From an uncultured Verrucomicrobiota bacterium (lineage in GTDB: Bacteria > Verrucomicrobiota > Verrucomicrobiia > Chthoniobacterales > SZAS-18), in assembly GCA_937873255.1 (NCBI GenBank), contig CALMVM010000478.1, positions 1 through 5,586 on the forward strand: DNA of 5,586 nucleotides, read 5' to 3'. This document shows positions 1 to 4,854 of this stretch, piece by piece. The notes beneath the pieces are model-generated. The model worked only from the letters and a program-made list of their open reading frames with translations, had not been told where the DNA came from and did no database searches. The position numbers and the translations under genes were made by a program. The stretch's first letter is position 1. Each line of letters begins with the position of its first letter.

Positions 1-317
1 CTAAACAACCAAACGCCCAGCCCCACGCTGTCTACGAAAGCGGGGCAATCTCAGTCGAGACGCTGGTGTCCACCTACGCGGACATGGGCACGGACTTGGC
101 GAAGGAAAAGCGCGCGCTGACCACGATGTGGCACCGGCGCGAAAAGCAGTTGGAGCGGGTCACGGGTTGCATCACCGGCCTGTATGCCGACGTGCAGGCC
201 ATCGCGGGGGCGGGGGCCTTGCCGCAACTCGCCCCGCTGGAACTCTCCTGCCTGCTCGACGAGGGCGGCAGCGGCGGCGCGGGCGAAGCGCGCTTCCAAC
301 GACCCGCGCTGACGTAA
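1..317 (+). CDS. DUF2130 family protein, C-terminal end (partial)
   Basis: The reading frame is open from the left edge (first whole codon at base 3) to a TAA at 315-317, so the gene begins outside the window. The visible 104 residues include 'LAKEKRALTTMW', 'RREKQLERV' and 'GLYADVQAIAG...LPQL-PLEL'. This matches the end of DUF2130 proteins as I know them, which is a basic helix around a conserved Trp followed by a Gly/Tyr/Asp segment and a short 'P-LEL' tail. DUF2130 proteins are usually several hundred residues long, with a long coiled coil, and I recall them being linked to the restriction-endonuclease-like fold. Their role is unknown. The catalytic-like part would lie upstream and cannot be judged. 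A GTG at 66 sits inside the family domain and is unlikely to be the real start. The last 15-20 residues (Gly/Ser-rich, then 'EARFQRPALT') look non-conserved. Confidence 0.8.
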   Translation, partial: KQPNAQPHAVYESGAISVETLVSTYADMGTDLAKEKRALTTMWHRREKQLERVTGCITGLYADVQAIAGAGALPQLAPLELSCLLDEGGSGGAGEARFQRPALT

Positions 318-529
318 CTCGGTCCTATCTTCATTGCGAGGCAAACCACATCTGCGGCTGTTGCGGTTGGCCCGAGCTGTGGGGGTGGCGCTACCATCAC
401 AAGATCTTTGCATGGTTCTCGACAGAGAGAGCGAGACCGTGCACGCGGATTACCCGGCTATATGTCGCTTGGCCGGGCTTCCGTCCCTTTCCGAGCTTTC
501 CTGGTATCATTGATCAAACTCACATCTTT
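318..529. other. Intergenic gap, no gene seen
   Basis: This is the spacer between the DUF2130 stop and the ATPase start. The frame used by the ATPase stays open through the whole gap, but it has no ATG, and the conceptual peptide (Cys/Trp-rich, 'HICGCCGW') runs back in another frame across the DUF2130 gene, so I do not treat it as coding. A short CCCGG...CCGGG palindromic pair near 453-477 is the only structure noticed, and it has no T run after it. The right end carries the promoter candidate listed separately. Confidence 0.5.
502..510 (+). promoter_or_regulatory. Candidate extended -10 promoter for the ATPase gene
   Basis: TGGTATCAT fits an extended -10 (TGn followed by a 5/6 match to TATAAT). 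It lies about 20 bases before the ATG at 530 in locally AT-richer sequence. No acceptable -35 box is present at 16-18 bp spacing. Transcription would start near 517 and give a very short leader, and no Shine-Dalgarno sequence is visible before 530. Confidence 0.3.
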
Positions 530-1225
530 ATGACGCCAAGCGGTCACATTTCCGATGCAATTCACTCTTCAATTCTTACTGAAGATCAGCAGGACGCCTG
601 CGCGCGACTGCTGGCTCTCGCACGCGTGCGGGCCAGCACGACCGAAGCTGCGCTCCCTACCGGCGTGCTGGGACGGTGGAACGTGCCGCTTTTGATTGGT
701 CCGGCGGGCAGCGGTAAAGGGTTCGTGTGTGAAGAAGTCGCCCGCCGACTCGACCCCCAAGTTCCCTGCCGTCGCTGGGATGTGGGTTCGTGGATCATCA
801 CCGCTAATCGCAGCAGCGATACGACATTGGAACAAATCCAGGCGTTCATCGAAACCCACCCGGCGGGCTGCGTCGTCCATCTGTCTGAGGTGGACGCCCT
901 GGCAGCTAGGCTGGAGCGCAATGTGGGCTACTATCAGGCGATGGCCAGCGAGGTTGCCCGGTTTCTGGATCGCGCTTCCATGCGTCCCGTGCGTTTTGCC
1001 AAGCGCGATGGTAGCGAGGAACCGAGAGCAAACGTGCTAGTAGTTGCCGCCGGCTGTTTTCCGTCCTTGTGGGGAGAAGCGCCATCGGCGACCTGCAAGG
1101 CGCGGATATGTGGAAACTCGCGGATCAGGAACCTTTGGCTGGCCCCGCCGCCGTGGCCAAGTGGCTTTTGGAACACTCGCACCTGCCTGCCGCCATTTTA
1201 CGTCGTTTTGCCCCCGAGCCGATGA
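530..1225 (+). CDS. AAA+ ATPase, N-terminal part (Walker A/B half)
   Basis: As it stands this frame encodes 231 residues from ATG 530. Residues 1-181 look genuine: a helical lead-in ('EDQQDACARLLALARV'), the P-loop GPAGSGKG at 57-64 that would bind ATP phosphates, a helix 'FVCEEVARRL', a Walker B-like strand 'VVHLSEVDAL' at 115-124, and a sensor-1-like strand 'NVLVVAAGCF' at 168-177. The first acidic residue of a standard Walker B (hhhhDE) is Ser here, while the Glu is kept. After Trp181 the frame becomes Pro/Arg/Cys-rich and unlike a protein domain, which is expected if the frame is shifted. ATG 530 was chosen because it is the first ATG in frame near the domain; no ribosome binding site supports it. 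'AAGCF' and 'LQG' recall the HslU/ClpX-like surroundings of sensor 1, but this is only a resemblance. Confidence 0.6.
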   Translation: MTPSGHISDAIHSSILTEDQQDACARLLALARVRASTTEAALPTGVLGRWNVPLLIGPAGSGKGFVCEEVARRLDPQVPCRRWDVGSWIITANRSSDTTLEQIQAFIETHPAGCVVHLSEVDALAARLERNVGYYQAMASEVARFLDRASMRPVRFAKRDGSEEPRANVLVVAAGCFPSLWGEAPSATCKARICGNSRIRNLWLAPPPWPSGFWNTRTCLPPFYVVLPPSR

Positions 1226-1998
1226 TCCTGCGTCCAATTGACGACGAACAGGCCGCACGGCTAGCCGTCCGCCTGCGCGATAACCTGCCGCCCATGCTGG
1301 ACGGTCTCGGAGTGGACGAGTTTGGCGAAGCTCTACGAAGCCCGTCGGGCTGGCGGGCGGTGGCGGCACTCATCGAACGGGCGTGGGTGGACGGCCACGC
1401 AGACCCGTCCGTGCCCGACATGGATCAGCGGGTTCCTAAACTACAGGAGACATTGCCCGAGCCACCGAAGGCCAAAGCGTCTAAAGTCCAACAGCCCGTG
1501 CGCTTGGGCGAGAGGCTCGGGCTGCCCTCCAACCGCTCTCGTCTGATGGCCAAGGCGCGGCGACTGGGGCTTTGCAGGGCGACTGACTTTGAGCGTCTGG
1601 CGATGGCAAGAGGCTACTTCCTGCCGAGCGAAGACACCACTGCGACTGTCAGGGCCAAAGAAATCGCACGAAACGAGTTCACGGATTCGGAGTTGGCAGC
1701 TGCCCTGATCTCGCCCTGCCTGGAATACAGTGAAAGCGCGATCTGCCGGGGCGCGCAGATGCTCGGCGTGCTGCTGGTTGCTCTCAACCCAGCGGTGTTC
1801 GTGTACGAGGTGCGCCGGGGGCGGGGAGAGGCAGTCCTGCGCCATGTGGCCCGGATCGGACGAGAACTCGACCCGCACTCCCGGCTCTGGCGTGAACTTT
1901 TGATGATGCTGCCCTCGACATTGATGATGTCCAATCTTCCCTCCGGCATCGTGCCAGACGCAGCTATCCGGCACATTTTCCTGGCCGTCCGGCCCTGA
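1069..1998 (+). CDS. AAA+ ATPase, C-terminal part plus unknown C-terminal region
   Basis: This frame is open after 1014 and ends at TGA 1996-1998. The only early starts are GTG 1069 and ATG 1108, and neither has a Shine-Dalgarno sequence, so independent translation is doubtful and the segment is best read as the rest of the upstream ATPase. In composite numbering, about 182-290 contain 'AILRRFAPEPMILRPIDDEQAA', where RR-F fits the arginine-finger position at the end of an AAA+ core, followed by a helical lid. A Pro/Lys-rich linker (about 302-322) leads to an unrecognised region, 323-489. That region holds 'RLGERLGLPSNRSRLMAKARRLGL', with 'MARGYFLPSE', 'FTDSELAAALISPCLEYS' and a hydrophobic 'LGVLLVAL' further on. 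It is predominantly helical in appearance and might be a recruitment or target-binding domain (inference). Confidence 0.6.
   Translation: MGRSAIGDLQGADMWKLADQEPLAGPAAVAKWLLEHSHLPAAILRRFAPEPMILRPIDDEQAARLAVRLRDNLPPMLDGLGVDEFGEALRSPSGWRAVAALIERAWVDGHADPSVPDMDQRVPKLQETLPEPPKAKASKVQQPVRLGERLGLPSNRSRLMAKARRLGLCRATDFERLAMARGYFLPSEDTTATVRAKEIARNEFTDSELAAALISPCLEYSESAICRGAQMLGVLLVALNPAVFVYEVRRGRGEAVLRHVARIGRELDPHSRLWRELLMMLPSTLMMSNLPSGIVPDAAIRHIFLAVRP
1071..1074 (+). other. Frameshift site in the ATPase gene (GGGG run)
   Basis: The sequence reads TTG TGG GGA GAA in the upstream frame. One more G would give TTG TGG GGG AGA AGC (L-W-G-R-S), which joins the two coding frames. It is not a canonical X-XXY-YYZ slippery heptamer, and I see no strong hairpin at the usual 5-9 base distance downstream. 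Confidence 0.55.
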
Positions 1999-2044
1999 CG
2001 ATATAGCCGGTGCGAGTAACCTTTTACCCTGAAAGGCACGGACG

Positions 2045-3229
2045 CTATGGCGTCGGCTGTAGTTCCGCCGACAGGACGTAATCGCCGTTGATGTGCTGGG
2101 CCACCGCGCCCTCAATGCGGTGGTTGAGCAGCAGCAAAGGCAGATCGTGGTGCGTCCAGCCGTGTTGCAGGCAGTACACGAGGAAGCCGGACGGGGTCTT
2201 GCCCTGTGGGTCTTTGGTCTCGCAATGTGACCAGTTCGCCGTCAGGTTGCCCACTGGCGGCTCGGAACTATCAACGATGGGGATGGCGTTGTCGTTGGAC
2301 GTCGAGGCGGGCAGGTTCAGGGGCAGAGAGGAGGCCAGCTTGGTCGTGTACTCGACGCGGAAGCTTGGATCGCTGGGCAGGGTCAGGGCGAACGCGGCCA
2401 CCCGCGCGTCGCTGCCGGGCGGCGGGTCCACGAAGCGCACTTCCGCGAGCATCGTCTTGCCGTTGCGCGTGACGTTGCCCCGGTAGGTCGTGCCGGGTCG
2501 GGTGGCGGCGGCGAGATCTTTTTGGTGGCTGGCCTCGATGGTGGCCTGCTGTTGCTTGGCCGAGGCGATGGCCTCGCGTTGGGCCTTGAGGAATGTTTCG
2601 CCGTCCGCGCCACCCTTGACCATCGTGGGACCGGTGAACGCGGAGCGTGGCTGGCCGAAGGCTGGCATCGTCAGATCCACGTTGCTGAATTGCCAGTGGT
2701 CCACTTGCCACTCGGCGGCGACCTTGCCGTAGATCGGGGCCAGCGGCTTGTCCTTGGCCTGGGCAACGACGAGCAGTTGCGGCACGGGCGACACAGGAGC
2801 GTTGACCTTGAACTCGCCGTAAGCGCGGGCATAAGGCGAGCGGGCGTAGGCGTTGCGCCAGGTAATCAGGCCGTTGAGTTCGTTGACCAGCGCGTCGATG
2901 GCCTGGGCGTCCTCGGTCGGTGGCAGGCTCAGCAGGTCTTCGACCGGCACGAGGGTGAGCTTGACGTTGACCAGCCAAACGTTGCTGTCGGGCGATGTGT
3001 TGGGCATCCGCACAGGCGGGTCGGTTTTCAGGTCGCCCAGCCGCATGGGGGGGCCGAGCGTGGAGCGCAGGAAGGCGGCGAACTCTGCGTCAGTAGGCCG
3101 ACGCGCGTGCTCATCGGAAGAGCGAGGATGTTCCGCTTCCGGTGAGGCTGCTGGTTTGCAGCTTGCGAGAGCAACGAGCAAAGCAGGAACGAGAACCGGA
3201 CCCAAAATCCGGCGAAGGGCAGAGGTCAT
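2045..3229 (-). CDS. Putative lipoprotein of unknown function
   Basis: The encoded protein has 394 residues and ends at TAG 2047-2045. The N-terminus is a textbook lipoprotein signal: Arg-Arg at 6-7, a hydrophobic core 'ILGPVLVPALLVALAS' and a lipobox L-A-S-C with the acylated Cys at 24. It should therefore be exported and membrane-anchored, probably facing the periplasm. The start at 3229 is preferred over an in-frame ATG at 3238 because the Shine-Dalgarno GGAGA (3243-3239) sits about 9-10 bases before 3229 but directly against 3238. After a charged linker come an alpha/beta-looking region (about 45-200), a Gln/Ala/Lys-rich helix that may form a coiled coil (about 210-243), and a beta-rich region beginning 'PGTTYRGNVTRNGKTM' (about 245-300). 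Cys336 and Cys353 could form a disulphide. I do not recognise the family. It is divergent from the HTH regulator at 3312 and convergent with the ATPase. Confidence 0.75.
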   Translation of the reverse strand: MTSALRRILGPVLVPALLVALASCKPAASPEAEHPRSSDEHARRPTDAEFAAFLRSTLGPPMRLGDLKTDPPVRMPNTSPDSNVWLVNVKLTLVPVEDLLSLPPTEDAQAIDALVNELNGLITWRNAYARSPYARAYGEFKVNAPVSPVPQLLVVAQAKDKPLAPIYGKVAAEWQVDHWQFSNVDLTMPAFGQPRSAFTGPTMVKGGADGETFLKAQREAIASAKQQQATIEASHQKDLAAATRPGTTYRGNVTRNGKTMLAEVRFVDPPPGSDARVAAFALTLPSDPSFRVEYTTKLASSLPLNLPASTSNDNAIPIVDSSEPPVGNLTANWSHCETKDPQGKTPSGFLVYCLQHGWTHHDLPLLLLNHRIEGAVAQHINGDYVLSAELQPTP

Positions 3230-3238
3230 GAACCACAT

Positions 3239-3243
3239 TCTCC
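3239..3243 (-). promoter_or_regulatory. Shine-Dalgarno for the lipoprotein gene
   Basis: Read on the minus strand this is GGAGA. Nine to ten bases separate it from the ATG at 3229, whereas the ATG at 3238 would abut it. This spacing decides the start in favour of 3229 and yields a cleaner signal peptide. Confidence 0.55.
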
Positions 3244-3275
3244 AAGAGATTACGGGAGTAAGTCATGAAGTCAAC

Positions 3276-3292
3276 GCCACATATATGGTGGC
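3276..3292. promoter_or_regulatory. Candidate operator between divergent genes
   Basis: GCCAC-N7-GTGGC is an inverted repeat whose centre includes the palindrome CATATATG. It lies in the 82-bp space between the lipoprotein and HTH starts, 20 bases before the HTH start at 3312. That is where an autoregulated Xre-type repressor would be expected to bind. Binding is inferred from position and symmetry only. Confidence 0.35.
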
Positions 3293-3299
3293 AAAATAT

Positions 3300-3306
3300 G
3301 GAGAGG
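3300..3306 (+). promoter_or_regulatory. Shine-Dalgarno for the HTH regulator
   Basis: GGAGAGG is followed after five bases by GTG 3312. It is the only good ribosome-binding sequence near the candidate starts and therefore decides the start. Confidence 0.55.
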
Positions 3307-3311
3307 TTCGT

Positions 3312-3614
3312 GTGCGCTTGGTCATTTCCATGCGCGGCAGCGTTGCCACCCTCCATTCCGCCGATTATTCGCTCATCCGTGCTGAGTTGATTGCCATGCG
3401 CGTGCGCGCGGGCCTGACGCAACGCAGCTTGGCGGCAAAACTCCGTTTGCCGCACCAGTGGGTTGGCAGGAGCGAACTGGGCGAACGCCGGTTGGATATA
3501 TTGGAAACGATGGCGTGGTGCCACGCTTGCGGAGAAGACGCCGCCGCTTTCATGGCTCAGCTTCAAAAGCGGTTTGGTGTTCCTTACATCGTCTCGCAGA
3601 ACACTCGGAAATAG
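3312..3614 (+). CDS. Small Xre/Cro-type helix-turn-helix regulator
   Basis: The protein has 100 residues from GTG 3312 to TAG 3612-3614. The helix-turn-helix lies at about 21-66: 'LIRAELIAMRVRAGLTQ', then the second and recognition helices 'RSLAAKLRLPHQWVGRSE', then 'LGERRLDILETM'. 'GLTQ..LA..L' plus 'E.GERRLD' are hallmarks of the Xre/lambda Cro-like family, usually small dimeric repressors. GTG 3312 is preferred because GGAGAGG at 3300-3306 is five bases upstream. ATGs at 3228, 3285 and 3330 are in frame, but I see no ribosome site for 3285 or 3330, and 3228 would overlap the divergent lipoprotein start. Most single-domain relatives are 80-110 residues, so the length fits. The last codons fall within an inverted repeat that recurs at the end of the next convergent gene. 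It may control itself and the lipoprotein gene (inference). Confidence 0.75.
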   Translation: MRLVISMRGSVATLHSADYSLIRAELIAMRVRAGLTQRSLAAKLRLPHQWVGRSELGERRLDILETMAWCHACGEDAAAFMAQLQKRFGVPYIVSQNTRK

Positions 3615-3698
3615 CAGGACTGTAAGGACTACGAAGCGTTTCCGTCGGTAACAACTGAACGGGCTTTTCTGCTTGGAACCGTACTCTCGGCACTGCCC

Positions 3699-3817
3699 GA
3701 CTTATTTCCCGCGACCCTTCCTCCGACGTGGCGGCCACGTCGGTCCGCCCTGGCTCTGTCCCTGGCGGGGCCGGGCGACCGGAAGGGGGGCATCCGCCCC
3801 TTTCGCGGGAGTAAGTC
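3699..3817. repeat. Branched palindromic intergenic element
   Basis: The outer arms GACTTATTTCCCGCGA (3699-3714) and TCGCGGGAGTAAGTC (3803-3817) pair with one bulge and one mismatch. Inside them CCTTCC (3716-3721) can pair with GGAAGG (3781-3786), and CGCCC (3746-3750) with GGGCG (3773-3777). A side hairpin on the left arm is perfect: CCGACGTGG-CGG-CCACGTCGG (3723-3743). A shorter one on the right pairs GGGG (3787-3790) with CCCC (3797-3800). Together they make a cloverleaf- or cruciform-like fold. Such GC-rich palindromic intergenic repeats are common in Verrucomicrobiota, so it may be a dispersed repeat. No copy number can be seen from one window. Confidence 0.5.
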
Positions 3818-3855
3818 TCGTTTCGGCGCGCGGACTCGAAACAAACTCGACCATC

Positions 3856-3871
3856 TGCGACCAGTGTCGCA
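3856..3871 (-). terminator. Possible terminator hairpin after the RHH-like gene
   Basis: TGCGAC and GTCGCA form a perfect 6-bp stem around a 4-base loop, about 20 bases after the minus-strand stop at 3891. The transcript that follows is only mildly U-rich (read as gagtttgtttcg), so termination is uncertain. Confidence 0.3.
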
Positions 3872-3890
3872 TGGAACGACCGGCAAAATA

Positions 3891-4298
3891 TCAGTCCTGC
3901 TGATTCCCTTCCGCCTTCCAGCGTTTGTCGGCCCGCCGGCGCGCCAGCAAAATGGTCTCTTCGGTCAACTCCTCGTCGTCGGCGAGGTTGCATTCCTCCA
4001 GGACCAGATCGCGCCAACGCTGAGTGGCCTTGGCCCAACCACGAATTTGTTTTTCCAGTTGCGTTTGCAGCCAGCGATCCGCCAAGGACAGGTTGCGCCG
4101 CAACGACTGGCGCGCGAGGTCCACCATCGGGATGGGGTCATTGGGTTTGCGCCGCTGATCGACCTGATGCAAGCACCCTTCCACAAATCGGTTTACCAAC
4201 TCGTTGGGACTGATCTTCACCACAGCGGCAAGATCGATGACGCGCGCGGTCAGGCGGTCGTGGATCATAACGGTGACGCGCTTTTTCTCTGAGATCAT
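3891..4298 (-). CDS. Ribbon-helix-helix-like DNA-binding protein (putative)
   Basis: The protein has 135 residues from ATG 4298 to TGA 3893-3891. Its first 45 residues fit a ribbon-helix-helix: a basic start and strand 'KKRVTVMIHDR', helix 'LTARVIDLAAVVK', turn 'ISPNE' and helix 'LVNRFVEGCLHQV'. RHH proteins of the CopG/Arc/MetJ type bind DNA as dimers through the strand and often act as antitoxins or autorepressors. The remaining 90 residues are charged and helical ('LEKQIRGWAKATQRWRDLVLEE', then an acidic 'DDEELTEE' and a basic end) and could bind a partner or extend the dimer. They are not a toxin fold I recognise, and no toxin gene is adjacent. A GTG two codons earlier (4304) is an alternative start; neither has a good ribosome site. 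An inverted repeat at 4303-4317 sits just upstream, which fits autoregulation (inference). Confidence 0.65.
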   Translation of the reverse strand: MISEKKRVTVMIHDRLTARVIDLAAVVKISPNELVNRFVEGCLHQVDQRRKPNDPIPMVDLARQSLRRNLSLADRWLQTQLEKQIRGWAKATQRWRDLVLEECNLADDEELTEETILLARRRADKRWKAEGNQQD

Positions 4299-4302
4299 GG
4301 GC

Positions 4303-4317
4303 ACTCAGATTATGAGT
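4303..4317 (-). promoter_or_regulatory. Candidate operator upstream of the RHH-like gene
   Basis: ACTCA-GATTA-TGAGT is an inverted repeat with 5-bp arms lying immediately before ATG 4298 and covering the -10 candidate (CATAAT on the minus strand). RHH repressors typically bind short inverted repeats over their own promoters, so this is a plausible site. Confidence 0.35.
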
Positions 4318-4335
4318 TGACCCTGAAAAGATCAA
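4309..4335 (-). promoter_or_regulatory. Possible promoter of the RHH-like gene
   Basis: Read on the minus strand, TTGATC (4335-4330) and CATAAT (4314-4309) are separated by 15 bp, giving 4/6 and 5/6 matches to the -35 and -10 consensus. The spacing is short, and transcription would start almost at the ATG, implying a leaderless or nearly leaderless mRNA. Confidence 0.25.
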
Positions 4336-4400
4336 GACATGAAGCCCAGTCATTTTTGCTACATACCATCTCACACCTTCTCTGTGACCGGCACATTTAT

Positions 4401-4409
4401 TGCTATAAA
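4401..4409 (+). promoter_or_regulatory. Extended -10 promoter candidate for the small HTH gene
   Basis: TGCTATAAA is an extended -10 (TGn plus 5/6 of TATAAT) in an AT-rich patch 52 bases before ATG 4461. No clear -35 is present. Transcription would start near 4416 and give a leader of about 45 bases ending in an imperfect hairpin (CGAAAGC at 4442-4448 with GCTTCCG at 4452-4458) directly before the start codon. Confidence 0.4.
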
Positions 4410-4460
4410 CCGCTTGCCTTAACCACATGAAAACTACGCATCGAAAGCTGCGCTTCCGCA

Positions 4461-4775
4461 ATGAACAACGACCACCGAGAGTTTTTGAATCTCCGCCGCC
4501 TGCCCGGCTCCATTGACGCCGAGCAGACCGCGATCCTGTTGGGCATCCCCGTCACCTGCATCGCTATCTTGGTTAAAAAAGGGTTTCTCAAACCGCTTGG
4601 TAAAGCCATCGCCCATAACGCGCCGCGCAAGTTTGCTTCTGCCGACGTTATCGAGCTGATGCAAAACGCCGATCAGATGCACAAAATGCAGCATTACATC
4701 AGTTCGCACTGGCGCGAGCGCAACGGCACTCGGGCCGGCAGAAACTTCGAGTTAGCCCGACCCGGCAGGATTTAA
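4461..4775 (+). CDS. Small HTH (MerR/excisionase-like) protein of a Verrucomicrobiota family
   Basis: The protein has 104 residues from ATG 4461 to TAA 4773-4775. It opens with 'EFLNLRRLPGSIDAEQTAILLG' (7-28), continues 'IPVTCIAILVKKGFLKPLGK' (29-48), then 'RKFASADVIELM' (56-67), and ends with a 'SHWRERN' helix (82-88). 'AEQTAILLG...I..LVKKGFLKPLG...KFASADV' has the logic of a winged helix-turn-helix like excisionase/MerR domains: helix, turn, recognition helix, then a wing leading to a 'F...D' strand. I know this layout from many short Verrucomicrobiota proteins of about 90 residues. The last 15 residues here look like an unconserved extension. DNA binding is inferred and no target is known. 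No Shine-Dalgarno precedes the ATG. It is convergent with the recombinase, so a co-transcribed recombination-directionality role is not supported. Confidence 0.7.
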   Translation: MNNDHREFLNLRRLPGSIDAEQTAILLGIPVTCIAILVKKGFLKPLGKAIAHNAPRKFASADVIELMQNADQMHKMQHYISSHWRERNGTRAGRNFELARPGRI

Positions 4776-4782
4776 GGGGTTT

Positions 4783-4824
4783 CGTCCGCACGTTTCCGAA
4801 GAGGAAACCGGAAACGTGCGGACG
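4783..4824. terminator. Long hairpin between convergent genes, likely bidirectional terminator
   Basis: CGTCCGCACGTTTCCG (4783-4798) and CGGAAACGTGCGGACG (4809-4824) form a perfect 16-bp stem around a 10-base loop, and a T-G wobble plus a T-A pair can extend it outward. It lies eight bases after the HTH stop and about 30 bases after the recombinase stop, where a shared terminator is expected. There is no U tract on either side. An alternative shorter hairpin, GTTTCC-GAAGA-GGAAAC (4792-4808), uses part of the same bases. Confidence 0.5.
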
Positions 4825-4854
4825 GATGGGCCACCAAGCACGGATAGAACATTT

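Larger units (their letters stand above)
530..1998 (+). pseudogene. AAA+-type ATPase locus split by an apparent -1 frameshift
   Basis: Two overlapping frames together encode one coherent protein of about 489 residues. Frame 2 (from ATG 530) supplies Walker A, a Walker B-like segment and a sensor-1-like strand. Frame 1 (to TGA 1996-1998) supplies the following lid and arginine-finger-like region plus a C-terminal extension. Joining them at the GGGG run 1071-1074, as if one G were missing, gives a smooth 'FPSLWGRSAIGDLQG'. The switch must fall between a frame-1 TAG at 1012-1014 and the frame-2 stop at 1223-1225. The order of parts fits an AAA+ domain: GPAGSGKG at about 57-64, 'VVHLSEVDAL' at 115-124, 'NVLVVAAG' at 168-175 and 'AILRRFAPEP' at 222-231. 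It could be a true mutation, a sequence error in a homopolymer, or less likely programmed slippage. Substrate and role are unknown. Confidence 0.6.
3615..3890. other. Structured non-coding spacer between convergent genes
   Basis: No open frame here resembles a protein; the frames that cross it are arginine- and proline-rich shadows. The stretch instead holds several inverted repeats: the branched element at 3699-3817, GTTTCG...CGAAAC (3820-3825 with 3837-3842), and TGCGAC-CAGT-GTCGCA (3856-3871). Confidence 0.55.
3607..3907. repeat. Imperfect inverted repeat framing the 3615-3890 spacer
   Basis: The left arm GGAAATAGCAGGACTG (3607-3622) and the right arm (3892-3907, read on the minus strand as GGAATCAGCAGGACTG) agree at 14 of 16 positions, including a perfect 10-mer AGCAGGACTG. 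The arms overlap the stop codons of the HTH gene on the left and the RHH-like gene on the right. The layout could be the ends of a roughly 300-bp non-autonomous element, or a long-range pairing of convergent 3' ends. No target-site duplication was found beside either arm. Confidence 0.45.

Noticed and set aside
128..529. In-frame upstream extension of the ATPase frame, with a Cys-rich 'HICGCCGW' stretch resembling zinc-ribbon/CPCC motifs
   Set aside because: It overlaps the DUF2130 gene in another frame, has no ATG before 530 in the gap, and lacks a second metal-binding pair. The resemblance is too short.
2020..2054. Small hairpins between the convergent ATPase and lipoprotein genes (CCTTT...AAAGG, GACGC-TATG-GCGTC)
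   Set aside because: The stems are only 5 bp with no U tract, and one overlaps the lipoprotein stop codon. They are too weak to call terminators.
2271..2978. Long alternative minus-strand frame inside the lipoprotein gene (235 codons)
   Set aside because: It is very rich in Arg/Gly/Pro/Ala, as expected for a shadow frame of GC-rich coding DNA. The lipoprotein frame has the signal peptide and ribosome site.
2522..3145. Plus-strand open frame of 207 codons antisense to the lipoprotein gene
   Set aside because: Its composition is repetitive Gly/Val/Arg/Ala with no recognisable domain. It is the antisense shadow of the lipoprotein gene.
3247..3274. TTGACT-N16-TAATCT on the minus strand as a lipoprotein promoter
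   Set aside because: The -10 matches only 3 of 6 bases, and the transcript would begin inside the Shine-Dalgarno sequence that starts translation at 3229.
3550..4038. Minus-strand frame of 162 codons across the palindromic spacer
   Set aside because: Its Arg/Gly/Pro-rich sequence runs through hairpins and into the RHH-like gene in another frame. There is no domain and no ribosome site.
4427..4516. 29-codon frame starting at ATG 4427 just before the small HTH gene
   Set aside because: It has no ribosome site, its residues are basic and low-complexity, and it overlaps the real gene in another frame. A leader-peptide role cannot be supported.
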